Origin: Spongospora subterranea f. sp. subterranea
Lineage: Eukaryota > Endomyxa: Phytomyxea > Phytomyxea > Plasmodiophorida
Assembly (NCBI GenBank): GCA_049724395.1
Contig: JAUGWO010000259.1
Coordinates: 1-61,082, forward strand
Length of the DNA stretch: 61,082 bases
Direction: 5' to 3'
The notes beneath the pieces are model-generated. The model had not been told where the DNA came from and did no database searches. It worked only from the letters and a program-made list of their open reading frames with translations. Below are positions 22,172-33,326 of this stretch, piece by piece; position 1 is the stretch's first letter, and the number at the start of each line of letters is the position of its first letter. Made by a program: the position numbers and the translations under genes.

Positions 22172-22809
22172 TACCAGCTGTTCCCTGTTTGAAAGTGTTT
22201 GACAGCTTGCACTACTTTCAAGGTTCAGGAAGTACATTTTGCTCGTCCGTTGTTGACTACTGTACACATAAAAACCACTTAAAGGAACGACCATTGTTCG
22301 AATGCTGACATGGAAACGACAGCCCCATCCTTCGTTGAATATAGGAGGCCCACTAACAGCCAATCACGACCGTTTGCTGTAATGATTTCACGAAAATCGG
22401 AGTTGATCGCTTTCCATATCCATGCCATTTCGATGCAAAGCACATTCTTCCATAACTTTCCCTCCGTGTTGCAGTGAATTACTTTGAGGTGGCAACAGGT
22501 GCAGCCTCTCGACATCCATTCGTTAATGCCAGTCGTTAACCACAAAGGAGACTGCTAGTAATGATGATTTGTATCTGCTTAGCATCCCTTTTTTTGATGG
22601 TGCCACAGAAACACGGAGGGTAAGGTTGACCGTTTTGTTGCCATTGTTGAACCAGATGAAAGATCAAACATAACATTCGTAGTAAAAGGGTGCAGAAACA
22701 TGTTCAAGATTTATTCCAACTACAAACGGGGTACACAGAGAGATTTGACGCTTTTCCAAAAACACAGGAGTATAAAACAATTATTTCATGAAAAAAAATG
22801 TCATCGACT

Positions 22810-22990
22810 CCTTAAAGGCGCCAAGGTCGCCCCGCTGAGCTACGGCCTCCACCAGTCATTTAAATGGCGGGGCCTTTGTTCAATCGAATTGAACGCCCCC
22901 ACTGAGTGATTTTGATCCAGTCTTTTTTGTTGGACAGAATTGACTGCATCAAAAGATCGGCCGCACTTTTTGATCCGCACTTTTAGGGAA
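22810..22990 (-). repeat. SINE-like repeat, copy B, with tRNA-like A box
   Basis: On the minus strand the unit reads from GATCAAAAAGTGCGG to CCGTAGCTCAGCGGGGCGAC and ends in a run of eight T. GTAGCTCAGCGGGG fits the RNA polymerase III A box of tRNAs. A B box is not clear. Two tandem GGATCAAAAAGTGC units lie at its far end. A tRNA-related SINE or a MITE that captured a tRNA fragment are both possible. It is inverted relative to copy A, 1 kb away. Confidence 0.6.
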
Positions 22991-23019
22991 AATTTGAGCC
23001 TGTTGGTGATGCTGCCAAC

Positions 23020-25394
23020 TAGGGGTGGGCACAAGTCGGTCAATGGTTAACCGGTCCCAAAAAAACACCGGACCGGTTAACCAGTTAATTAACCGGTTAA
23101 CCAAACAGTTAACCGGTTAATTTAAAATTTAACGACAAACTCCATAAATATATTTATTTAATCAAACTTGCCGATCAAACGGTTCCACGACCGTAATTTC
23201 ATCATCACCGTTATGTTCTCGTCAGATAACATTGTGCGATCGGCACTAACAAAATCACCAGAATCAGAGAAGGCTGATTCCGAAGCGACAGACGACCCCA
23301 TTATCATCAGAGTATCACGAGCCAGAAGGCTTAGTTTCGGGAAGCGCCCAGTCTGCTGCTTCCACCACGCGACTGGACATTTACACGACTTATCGGCCTT
23401 CAAAGTCATGAAGCAGAAGTCTTCCACTTCATCCGTGACAACGTCCTGCTGTGGGTCCGACAGGGAAGCAAACAGATTGAATGCTGTTGAGTCCATGTCC
23501 TCCTGCTGAACAGGCAAATAACCATAATCAGTAGCTAAGATTTCTCGGATTAATCGCTTCGTTTCCTCAGACGCATCAGAGCTGCTTCGTCTTGGATCCA
23601 AGAACAAAGCGATGGTAGCCGTGTTGTTGTTCAGGTTCCCGGAATACTTCTCAAGCTTGTATAGCATCGCCTCTGTCGCAGCTCTAACTTTGGGGGTTGT
23701 GAACCCTGTAGTTGTAGTGCCTGAAATGGTAGACTCACATAGGCTTTTTAGATGCGAGTAGATCAATGGCTGCATGGCAAGCGTGACGAAATTTTGACCA
23801 CTTGCAGCCTTTGTGCACTGATACGCCGAAGACAGGAAATCTTTGCAGGATTTGAGAATGCGCCAATCCATGTCTGACAATTTCAACGGCCCAAGCTTGT
23901 CCAGGAACTCCTCTTGATTGCAGATAGCCTCCAAAATGTCTTTATTCTTGAAGGAATCTTCAACCATCAAGAACATAGAGTTCCATCTAGTTTCGACATC
24001 TAGATTCGGCACAACTTGCTTTGTTGCCCGACCAAGCACTACACTGAGATCAGCATATTTTTGACGGATCATCCCTGAACCTCGAACCATCTTCAGCAGA
24101 TCTCGGAGCAATGAAACCTCACGTTTGATTAGCGCAGTCGCGTCAACAACAGCTCGGTTTATCACATGGCAAACACAGCGCATATGAAAGTCGATTGTAC
24201 TGCAGAAATTTAACGCCAACTCACGCTGGAGATAGGAGTGAACAAGTTTGATGGCTGGAACCATCTCGCCACCACTATCCGACGTGATCGCGCGAACTTT
24301 TGTATGGATATTAAATTCCTTCAAAATCGTGATTATCAAGTCACTTGTGGTATGCTGGTTATGAGGACGAGGAAAATATTTAAATTCCAATACAGCATTT
24401 TTCAAGCGCCATCTTTCGTCTATCCAGTGCATTGTGATAACCAAATACCCCTTCATGACTCTTGAAGACCATCCATCTAACGTGAGTGCTACTTGGCCAG
24501 GAATGCGCTCGATATGTAACAAAAAGCTTTGCAGGGCTTCTGCATATTCGTCATGCAAGGACCTCACGAAAGTACGACGGCTAGGCAAGATAAATCTGCG
24601 GTTCATTTTGCTGCAGAAGATTGCAAACGACTTGGACTCAACCAAACGGAAGGGTTGCTTGTTATCAACAACAAACTCCACCAAAGATTTCAGCAGTTCC
24701 GCCTTCTTTTCATCATCCATCGCCAGAGGATCCACCACATTACCAGTTACATCCAGAGTACTCTGGTTGGGATCACCTGTTTTGCCATCTTGCTTGAGTT
24801 TGTGGGCGACCTCAAGATGACGTTTAAACAAGCTATTTCCGGTTCTGATAGAATAGATCTTTCGCTTTTTGCTGGGACACTGAGAGCAGATGATGCCAGT
24901 ATCGCGTTTTTCAAAATAATTCCAAATCCAAGAAGAGTTGGCAGATAATTTGCGCTTACGACCACAGTTGGTAACCTTTGAAGTTACTGTTTGCGATGGA
25001 ACAGTAATAGCACCATCAGTGGGCAAAGTCTCCAAATCTGAATTGGAAGAACAGCTACTACGATCGAGGGAATAGGAATCACTCATTATTGAAGCAAGGC
25101 AGTTGAAAGATATACAGTAGACAAAATTAATTGAAAAATGGTGTGTATTGACTAGTGATTGCCGATTGCTAATTGCGAGGTCAGAAAAATGCCGTACGAA
25201 AGTTTTAACGATATTAGGGGTGACCTACATAGTCTGAATAAGGCGTTGGGTTCAGAAAATCCAACTTCTATTTTTGCAAGATTTGACCGGTTAACCGGGC
25301 GGTTAACCGGTTACAAAAAAAGCGTTAACCGGTTAACCGGGACCGTAGGTTAACCGGTTAACTCCGGACTTTAACCGAAATGTGCCCACCCCTA
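23020..25394 (-). mobile_element. Complete hAT transposon
   Basis: The 2375-bp element is bounded by a perfect 14-bp terminal inverted repeat, TAGGGGTGGGCACA, and by a perfect 8-bp target duplication CTGCCAAC (23012-23019 and 25395-25402). Subterminal DNA is packed with GGTTAACCGG/TTAACCGGTT motifs on both sides, as expected for transposase binding sites. The transposase frame inside is uninterrupted. Perfect ends, an intact TSD and an open frame suggest a recent and possibly still active insertion. Confidence 0.95.
23158..25086 (-). CDS. hAT transposase, BED zinc finger type (642 aa)
   Basis: An intronless 642-aa frame with an ATG at 25086. Residues 52-95 form a BED finger (WIWNYFEK, CSQC, GNSLFKRHLEVAH). 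Catalytic landmarks follow: TLDGWSSR (Asp about 204), ITSDSGGEMV (Asp about 270) and the CVCHVINRAV signature (about 304-313). The C-terminal hAT dimerisation domain (about 555-640) reads CPVAWWKQQTGRFPKLSLLA and SSVASESAFSDSG, then LRSWN. Length and motif order match full hAT transposases. It cuts and pastes elements with the TAGGGGTGGGCACA ends. There are no stops or frameshifts. Confidence 0.95.
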   Translation of the reverse strand: MSDSYSLDRSSCSSNSDLETLPTDGAITVPSQTVTSKVTNCGRKRKLSANSSWIWNYFEKRDTGIICSQCPSKKRKIYSIRTGNSLFKRHLEVAHKLKQDGKTGDPNQSTLDVTGNVVDPLAMDDEKKAELLKSLVEFVVDNKQPFRLVESKSFAIFCSKMNRRFILPSRRTFVRSLHDEYAEALQSFLLHIERIPGQVALTLDGWSSRVMKGYLVITMHWIDERWRLKNAVLEFKYFPRPHNQHTTSDLIITILKEFNIHTKVRAITSDSGGEMVPAIKLVHSYLQRELALNFCSTIDFHMRCVCHVINRAVVDATALIKREVSLLRDLLKMVRGSGMIRQKYADLSVVLGRATKQVVPNLDVETRWNSMFLMVEDSFKNKDILEAICNQEEFLDKLGPLKLSDMDWRILKSCKDFLSSAYQCTKAASGQNFVTLAMQPLIYSHLKSLCESTISGTTTTGFTTPKVRAATEAMLYKLEKYSGNLNNNTATIALFLDPRRSSSDASEETKRLIREILATDYGYLPVQQEDMDSTAFNLFASLSDPQQDVVTDEVEDFCFMTLKADKSCKCPVAWWKQQTGRFPKLSLLARDTLMIMGSSVASESAFSDSGDFVSADRTMLSDENITVMMKLRSWNRLIGKFD

Positions 25395-25671
25395 CTGCCA
25401 ACGAAAAGTAACTTTATTGTATCACACCCTGCAGCAACAACAGTACACGTTGCTGTGCTGCAAGCTTCAACTGAATCAAATTTGCACAAGCAGCGAAAAC
25501 CAGTTGATGGTTTTCTCGAAAATGTCGGAACTGCCCCTGTAGACATTTGATTTAGGCGCTGGTCTCTATTTGACATTGGCTCTACTGGTGAGAAAAAGTG
25601 CACTCTTCCGTCCAGGTAACCTTTGTCTGCAGATGGCATTTCTCCCAAACGTAATTTTGGCACTAGACAAT

Positions 25672-26575
25672 GCCGAGCCAACCTCGATCTCGTAACGTAA
25701 ACCGGCGTGTTAAACTTGTGCCCTGTTCAAAAACCCAGAGGTTTGTACAATCGAGTGTGAAGGAATGGTACAAGACGATTCCAGCTCTCAAAACGGTCAT
25801 CCCAATGTGTCTGTTCATTGGAAAGATCAGTAAAATTCACAATGATGGCAAATTTCTAACGTAATTAAGCTTGGCAATTGCTGACAGTACAATGCAAATT
25901 CATTTGCTGTACACTGTTTGTTGATATAAAACGTGAACATGCTACTTATAGCATCAAAAAAACTAAAGTCCCATCGTAATAAGCTCGCGACGAAGGTTAA
26001 GAAGGTGTACCCGGCCAGTTGCTAAATGGGACGTGATGGGGACAATAGCTTATCAATATTACGGGTCACAAATCTTCTGATCTAACCCAGCGGCTTTTGA
26101 AACACTTTATTGGAAACGCAAATGGGCAGCGCATTTCGGAATCAACCTTCGTGCGTGCTTGCGTGTTTGGCTGGTATTCGATCGACATTTCTCAATCTTC
26201 GTCGCGAGCATATTATGATGGGACTTTATTTTTTGTTCAATGATATCAGACTTCCAGATGTAGCATGATCAACGAAAAAACTACCGCAATTGTATTTAAA
26301 TTGTAGTGTTAGCAATTGCCAAGCTCAATTACGTAAAAATTTGTCATCATTGTAAATTTTACTGTTCTTGTCCATGAACAGACTCATTGGAATGACCGTT
26401 TGAGAACTGGAATTATCTTGTACCGTCCCTCACACTCCATGGTACAGACCTCTGGGTTTTTGAACAGGGCATCTTTGGCAAAACCGACATGGCACACAAG
26501 TCTAAACATGACGGTTTTTTTACGAGATCGGGGTTGCGATCGGCTTTCATGTCCTGTTTTGATAGTTGAGGCTGC
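25672..26575. repeat. Large inverted repeat, arms about 330-360 bp
   Basis: The left arm (about 25672-26020) and right arm (about 26575-26190, reversed) share long blocks: GATCTCGTAA, CCCTGTTCAAAAACCCAGAG, a CAGTAAAATT.ACAATGATG block, TAC.TAATT.AGCTTGGCAATT, and AAAGTCCCATC.TAAT at the inner side. They are separated by about 170 bp. Each arm holds a similar short frame (SQPRSR...CxxxxxxF...EGRYKIIPVL on the minus arm). Divergence is perhaps 15-20 per cent. This may be two inverted copies of one element or a foldback element. Confidence 0.75.
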
Positions 26576-26579
26576 GCGA

Positions 26580-28340
26580 CTCTGCATTTGAAGTTGTGGG
26601 TTGATGCTGCTTCGAATATTTGTTTATCTGTTGCTGAGTTTGTTGTTGCTGCTAAGGCCTAGAACACTTGTAAGAATTACTGCTTTGAATTCTGATGGGA
26701 GCGAGATCAGAACTGGGAAGAGAGGGCTGTGAAGGTTTCCTCAAACACCCGCTTTGTCCGATACCAATGACCTTCACCATTCTTGAAAACACCTTCCCCT
26801 GTAACTGATTCATTTTCTTCCTGCGTCTGAGTTCAAACTAGATCGCCGCCTGCGCCGTATTAGCGATTGTAGCTAATTGCGCTGAAAGGGCGTCACTGTC
26901 CTTCTGCAAAGCTATCTGACTATTTCATCTATGTCATACCCGCCCAACTGGTGCATCGTTCTTGTTTCTTGTTTTTCAACAATCAAGAGGTTCGTTCATC
27001 CGATCAGCATTGTTGATACAGAATAATATCGCCCCAATCCGTTTAAATAAACAAATTGTCGAAACGCGAATCCTTCGAATTTGTGAACACGCAATGGGAA
27101 ATTCTCTGTCTGTTAGAGACGAATTTATGAACACGCAATGGGAATTCTCTGTCTGTTAGACTATCGACCAACTCTGCTAGGCGCGTCGCATTTGATCAGA
27201 AAAAAATAAGACGGGATTTGTGAAACGAGTTTTCGTAATTCGTATCCTTTTCAGTAGATGGCAATGAATATTGTTCATCAACACTTCATTGACCTTTGGC
27301 GACCTTCAGTTCAAGAAAACACAGAGCAGTGTATTAGGTGAATGGCGACAATGTTGAGGACTTTTGACGTTGGTATTGGCAGAGTCGAAAGATTCATTTG
27401 ATCCTCTCAATGTGTCAGATATGAACTGATATCGCGCTTTGTTGGAAAAACACTGCTCGACTATAACCGATTTCAATCGTCAGCGCCGACGTACGTGACC
27501 GGAACAAGTCTCGAGAGTAATAGCCCTACATGGCAGTAACCGACACCACTTGAGAAGATTGTTGCAGCTCCGATTGCTTTAGGTCATGGTTGGCCATCGT
27601 AGAACGGGCTTCCGAGAAACGATGTACTAGAGGAGTTTGATACATTGGGAAGTGGGGTTTATTCAGTAAAGACTACAGTATTGGTCACAGTGGATGATCC
27701 CATTAAAGTTTGAACCGGCCAGACGGCCCTCTCCGTTGCCCGAAAATGCGTGATCATCACCGTCGAGCCCCAAGCTCGATGACTCGTCAGTTTCACCACG
27801 AGTTTCATCCCGCTTACCGTCGACACATATGGTGATAGTGGCGACGGCTGGATCACCCTTCTCAAAACCGTCAAGGCCAATCGGATCGGATTTGTCATCG
27901 TCACGTGAAAGCTATCTCAAAACAAATCCTTACCGATTTAGCCATCGTGCGCGGGTAAACGACCAGTGGTTTCCGGGTACTGAACACATCCAAATGGGTC
28001 AACTCCTTTGAGTGTTCACAGTGCTGTTCCCTTTCCGCTCTCTTTCTTCTCCAACAAAACAATCACAACACACCCACCCATATATCCAATAAACCATCTC
28101 GCAACCTCTCGAAATAAACCCTCAAGAGCTGCCAAAGCACCAGTCCCGCGTCATAGTGTGGTAGTCCGCGGGATATTACCGTGAAAGCGATACACTGTGA
28201 AATCGCTTAATTGGCCGATGACGGGACAGGCACGCGGAATGCGCCGCGGAAAGCAGCACCAATCTCAATCTGACTCATGAGGGGCAGGCAAACCGGCATT
28301 GTCGCCAGACTTATTCAGGATCGCCGCTATCAAGACCTCG
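26580..28340. other. Intergenic with a 44-bp tandem duplication
   Basis: No gene is supported. At 27075-27161 GAATTTGTGAACACGCAATG and the following GGAAATTCTCTGTCTGTTAG are repeated in tandem with small changes. A minus-strand frame at 27904-27659 is open but has no start context or motif. Confidence 0.5.
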
Positions 28341-28344
28341 ATCA

Positions 28345-28921
28345 ATGTTAGGTTCGATGATGGTACTGTCCCTGCTGATGTTGGCCAATCTATCCCGCTG
28401 TGCCGAATTGCAATCGACATCGAACCAAGAGGCGACAACTCAAGGGCAACAAACTCTATTCACAGCTCCGACCCAGCAGCTATTCCACTATTCATTTATA
28501 AAAAATGATGAGAGCTCTTTCATTCCAGGTTCGCAATATTTCATGCAAATTTCGAAAGCGAATTCTGATTGTTGACGTAGAAGAAGCTACATCATGCGTT
28601 GACACCCGTTCTACCGCTCGTCCTCTTCAACTGCTCCGTTCCCTGACCGACTTTCTTCTGGACCCATTCTTATGTCACGAAGCGAAGTCGCCTTCTTTTC
28701 TGAGCGACTTTCTTCTGGAACCCTTATGTCACAAAGCGAAGTCGCGTTCTTATTTGGGAATCGACTCAGTTGAGAGCAAGGAAAGCGCCAAACCCGGTCG
28801 GGCACTGGTTTCCACAAAGGGGTTCACGGTTGTTGGGTCATTTGATTCTAACAAAATCCTGTCCGGCAACGAAAAAGCCATCCCCTCAAGTAATTTGAAC
28901 GGAGCGTTCATAATTTGTTGA
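28345..28921 (+). CDS. Two-exon secreted protein with internal 20-aa repeat
   Basis: Exons 28345-28528 and 28581-28921 give 174 aa. The intron (52 nt, CCAG|GTTCGC donor, TTCTGATTG branch-like, GACGTAG acceptor) is phase 1. The signal peptide is MLGSMMVLSLLMLANLSRC. The second exon holds two tandem units, DFLLDPFLCHEAKSPSFL and DFLLEPLCHKAKSRSYL, each with one Cys. A polar region and a Cys-terminated tail (NLNGAFIIC) follow. The unit repeats at DNA level as well. Family unknown. It is followed 70 bp later by another spliced gene on the same strand. Confidence 0.7.
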
Positions 28922-28991
28922 TACTGAATTGTGCCTGTTATAGAAAAAACAAAACCCAGTTTGGTTGTTAACATCTCTATTTTGATTGATA

Positions 28992-29522
28992 ATGAATTCA
29001 ACTGTAATGAAGGAGGTTGTCCAGGTCAGTGCAATAACGGGTATCGCCATCCCCCAGCCTCTAATCACCATGGTAGATGCCCAGTGGGTCAGAGTTCCCG
29101 ATGGCTCTGAAGCTGCCGGTCAGTATATCCTACACCCATCGTCTTCTGTCTCGTTTTGATTGTTTCATGACCTGAACAGATGCTCCGGGCGACATCGACC
29201 AAACTGAAGGCGAAGTCAATCACGAATCCTTGGAAAATAATGAAATTTGTAGAGTTTGCAATGAACGAGTACTTAGAACGTCTCCACGTCCCAATTCTCC
29301 ACTACGACGCGTCAAGGCTTATCATAATCTGTGCGATTATGCCAACAGTTTCGGTCAGTACCGAAGCGTTAGCTTCGCTTCAAAATATTCGTTTTTTGTT
29401 CTAAGCGTGTTTATGCAGAGCCAATCAATACCAGCGAACGAGTAGCAACCCCATCTGTTGAAGATGATGCACCCGCTGAGTCCATTGCGCCCTCCATGAC
29501 GCAAAGGCCAGATAGCGTCTGA
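28992..29522 (+). CDS. Three-exon small protein, no signal peptide seen
   Basis: Exons 28992-29118, 29180-29353 and 29419-29522 give 134 aa. Both introns (61 and 65 nt) have a GTCAGTA donor and an ACAG or GCAG acceptor, phase 1. Stop-free joining of three exons strongly supports the model. The protein is polar and acidic: TMVDAQWVRVPDGSEAAG, a DIDQTEGEVNHESLENNE stretch, a CRVCNER motif, RTSPRPNSPLRRVKAYHNL, then an acidic tail (SVEDDAPAESIAPS). The middle exon is symmetric 1-1. An upstream leader exon may be missing, since the gap to the previous stop is only 70 bp. No family is recognised. Confidence 0.65.
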
Positions 29523-29968
29523 TAACATGTCGAATTGAAATTTTCGATTAAGAAAAAATACCGATCTCAAATGAGCACATCGCGATATTCAACGTTCATT
29601 CGCAAATTGAATAAACTGCAACTTCTTCGAATAAACCTGATGTGTTATCGCCTCGCCATCACGAGTTGAATGCGCAAAAATCCCAACAATGTCAGATTTA
29701 CAGGCATGCTTTATCGTGCAGGAGCAATCAATTCCAGAGAATTTAACAAAACGGATACTTTTCTGATCTGGAAAAAAAAGGTCGCCTAAATGATCGTTTT
29801 ACAGATGCCTGTGGGGTTCTCTGCAACGTACACCAGGGGCGATGGCCAACCCAGAGGGAGTCTGGCCACTCGCCAGTCAGTGCAGTCATCTTGGGTCGTG
29901 TCGGACTCCTCCACGCAATCGAATTTTTGCCGTTACACCCCTTGTTCACTTCCATCCAGATCCGTCCC

Positions 29969-30626
29969 ATGCAGCAACCCGTATTGACTCTGTTGCTATT
30001 CGTATTGCCATGTCTGATCCATTGCGCCATGGCCGTGGGACCCGGGGACAACACTGACTCCACAAAAATACCTGTCTACACAACTGTTGATGGCGCTCTC
30101 CAATGCACCGGCTTGAAATTCGTTGCAACGAACTTTGCCAGAGATTCTGGTGCTGGTCGACGTGCCCAAAAACCCCTGCCCAGCTCGTCTGCCTACCCGA
30201 CTCGTGATATCGCTCCCCAATGCATTGATTTGAAATCTTTCTCACAGAAAGTTCTCAGAGATTCCGTTGCTGATCATCGTGTTCAAAAACCCCTTCCCGA
30301 AATGATCGAAGCTAGGTAGAATCATATGCTGATATCGAATTGTGTCCGATGTCGATTGACACAGAATCATATATATTGACTGCATTGGTAGTGTATCACG
30401 CCCTTTCCAAAACGGCGCTGACGATCCTGATATTGACGAGTTTGACTTTTGCGATATTGATTCAAACTCTGAAGATGTCTTTGATCACGGTTTTGTAGTC
30501 GTTGAGAGTCAGTATCCCAATGCGACGTGTTTACCGGTTCTGATCTGGTCGGTCATCACAGAGGGTGCCGTCGATCAGCTCCTTCGTAAGAGAAACCCGT
30601 CCAGAACAAAGCTCGTGGACCGGTGA
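29969..30626 (+). CDS. Two-exon secreted protein with two basic repeat units
   Basis: Exons 29969-30315 and 30365-30626 give 202 aa. The 49-nt intron (GTAGAA...GACACAG) is phase 2. The signal peptide is MQQPVLTLLLFVLPCLIHCA. Exon 1 then encodes two related units, CTGLKFVATNFARDSGAGRR with AQKPLP, and CIDLKSFSQKVLRDSVADHR with VQKPLP. Exon 2 is acidic (DDPDIDEFDFCDIDSNSEDV) and ends basic (LLRKRNPSRTKLVDR). The chain is thus basic repeats, acidic segment, basic tail. The R-D-S-x-A-x-x-R motif is only loosely like oomycete effector motifs and I do not claim homology. Confidence 0.7.
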
Positions 30627-32270
30627 TCGCGGCCGCCAAGTGATCGATTGCGAAACAACCATTGAACAAGAAACGATCATGCCGTTGGACGACGAACTGA
30701 TCAATACAACTTGGTGCCCGTAGTCTTTTTTGGTTTCTGCCAGGATCCGTTCTTAAAATCGAGGAAGACCGAGATAGTAAACCATCGTTGAACAGGGTAT
30801 TTCCAAAACGTTTTCGTCACTGGCGAACGTAGCCGTTTGTTTTGGCGAAGCCATCTCAGCGAAGACCCAAGTTGAACTCATTCATGGACTTGATCGGTAT
30901 AGAATCGGTAAAACCCAATGCTCCACGCCCTTATGGACGTTAGTGCTGCCATTCACCAGTGAATGAGGCACAATCTCTCAGAATACTGATGTTTTCCCCC
31001 GTTATTCAGCTGTTCTCCGTCAGCTCAGACTTGTAAAATGCATAATGTGTGTATTTTGCACTTGTTTGTGAGCTTCTTGTAAGGTTTGATATCGAGCTTG
31101 TCAAAAACTCCAGATCGTTCCCGTTAACATACGGTTATATCCAAAAAGTTGACCTCTGAGCTGAGCGCATCGCCCAGCCTTCATTCAAAACTAGCGAGTT
31201 TCTCGTTGTTTGGCTTCTCGTGAAATTTCACGGCTTGTGAACGTTGAAGAATGAGCGAGCGGTACTGGATGATCCCACAGTAGATCCTCCTGCCGTTCAT
31301 CCAGAAGGGAATCGTCCAGTCCCATCAATAATGCCATCGATATCAATACAGTCGAACCCCATTTCTCCACGAGAAATACACAAAACATATACAGAGCTCG
31401 AGGACCTCTTATCCGAAGAGGCTGTCTGACTTCATAAATTGATAATGAATCGCGAGTTGGACCCCAGTCCATCGCATCGTATTGAAGGTCGAACCCTGTT
31501 CTGTGCTACATTCCAGATGTCAGTTCATGCAGACAATCATTATCTGGCGAGTGCCATGATCTTCTTAACGGTAAAATTATGAGAGCGCGCATTGAAAATT
31601 GTTGCCTTCATCGGACTGTGGACTCCAATCGAATTTCATAATTTTTGCAGCGACACAAGGCATGATTGTGATGCAGAAATGCGAATCATTCCGATGAAGA
31701 CCAATCACCAACTCCCGAGGTGGATGTTGATTTGTTTACCAGGGGTGACCAACGATTGTCGACAAGCTCCTGGTCAGCAAATCATGCTTCTAAATGATGG
31801 AAGCCACTGTTGACGTTGTGCATTCAATGATCCGATTGTTTGTCAGAGGCGACGGTAGTTCATTTTCTGTGTCGGTCTTGAATCAGCCCAGAAGTCGCTC
31901 CAGTTGTTCTTCACAAAATGAAAAAGTTTCACGCTGATTGGGAGTGAAATCATCGCCATTCCCACCAGCGCTCTGCTGTGCGGTTTGCGCCTAGACAAAT
32001 CGTCGAGACGCAGGGACGTTTTCTCATTGTGTTGAACGATTAGTTAACATGGGAAAAACACAGTCGTCGCTCGCTTGTAGGTGCAATTCAGTTGAAGATG
32101 AATCGCGACGATTGGCAAAATATTGATCGACAAACCCCCACTGTCCGGTCTCATGACTTCCCAATCAGACACGGAGCAAAATAACGAAATTTGAGCACAT
32201 TCTGTTGGTCATTGTCATAGAATATTGGCGGATTTTGTTGAAATTTCACTTCCAGCGTTGATCCGGTCGG
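30627..32270. other. Intergenic; one proline-rich open stretch
   Basis: A plus-strand stretch at 31244-31429 reads VLDDPTVDPPAVHPEGNRPV, then ISPREIHKTYTELEDLLSEE. It looks like a coding exon but has no attached start or partner exon. The minus strand is open too. The rest shows nothing. Confidence 0.35.
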
Positions 32271-32280
32271 AAACGGGTCG

Positions 32281-32727
32281 TTGAAATGGGAAACGAGAAA
32301 CTTTTACCGATCAGGTTTGTTTGCATTTCAAGCTGTTACTGAAGAATATCGTCATGATGTTCGAATTTCGCTCTACAGATTCCAGTCAATTGCTTTATCT
32401 GTACTCGATAAAGCGCAGGCATCAGGAGAAGGACAGGTTCTGATGTTGATTCAGAAGTTCGTGCGAACTTACGTTCAACGACGCCAAACGGTTTGCAGCT
32501 CGCAACTGCACCCTGGTCCTGCTGTTTCACACTGGCAAGCAATTCGGTTCCTGTCGGCGATCCTGTTCCATCGACAGCTGATTATGTCAATCCGGCCATT
32601 GATCGTGAGTTTTCTCGGTCCTGATCTCGTTTCTACAGGTGCCGTGTATCAAGGAGGAGGGTCATCTACAATTGCATGTTTTCTGTACCCCAATCAATCC
32701 GAGCAACCGTATAACTTGCGCAAATAG
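32281..32727 (+). CDS. Partial spliced gene, 5' end unresolved
   Basis: The proposed exons end at 32436, span 32499-32604 and restart at 32639. Intron 32437-32498 (CAG|GTTCTG...TTTGCAG, 62 nt, phase 0) switches to the frame LATAPWSCCFTLASNSVPVG, then STADYVNPAID. A second, very short intron (32605-32638, 34 nt, GTGAGT...CCTGAT...TACAG, phase 1) leads to a Gly/Ser-rich end (AVYQGGGSSTIACFLYPNQS). The first part is helical (QAVTEEYRHDVRISLYRFQS). No ATG in frame was found, so an upstream exon is expected. The unspliced frame is also open, which weakens the model. No family is recognised. Confidence 0.45.
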   Translation: MKWETRNFYRSGLFAFQAVTEEYRHDVRISLYRFQSIALSVLDKAQASGEGQVLMLIQKFVRTYVQRRQTVCSSQLHPGPAVSHWQAIRFLSAILFHRQLIMSIRPLIVSFLGPDLVSTGAVYQGGGSSTIACFLYPNQSEQPYNLRK

Positions 32728-33326
32728 ACCCCTCGCCTGCGACAACGAATTCGGCTTCCGTTTAGCATGTTGCCAATGCGTCCAGGATGTTTTTGAGGTG
32801 ATGCATACCCGGTTGCAACATATCTGTCGCCTTTGAAGGGATGAAATGTGTAGTTTCCAATTGGCTGCATTGCACAAACGAATTATGGATTGATATGAGC
32901 GGATATATTTTCACAAAAACCAATTCTTTTAAAGTTTTGCTTGCCAAAAGCACTATCTTGGGTGTACAATTTTTGGTGTCTTAACAGCGACATCCTTAAC
33001 AAACAAGGCACATGTACACTCGTCACGCTCAACAGATTGTCAATAAAAAATACTCCTGCTACGTATTGCCACTGTTCTTATTGTTGGTTGATCGTCGCTT
33101 GCTAAAGTGGCAAAAGCATTCGAAAAACGAATTCATCCGGGTGGAGAAGGGTTGATATCCCAAATTGGGAAATAATTGATTATTGATTTGGCAGGTTTCG
33201 CCCGCGATATAACCATTTTTTTCAGACTGTAGCGCCGAGAAGTTTTTTGATGTTAATCGAACCCGCGTTGCATAGGCTTGCGTCGTTTTGCAATTCGGCG
33301 ATAACGGAAATGTTCATCACACGAAC

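Noticed and set aside
29969-30315. RxLR-like effector motif (ARDSGAGRRAQ)
   Set aside because: No true RxLR-EER string at the usual distance from the leader; the similarity is only in basic residues.
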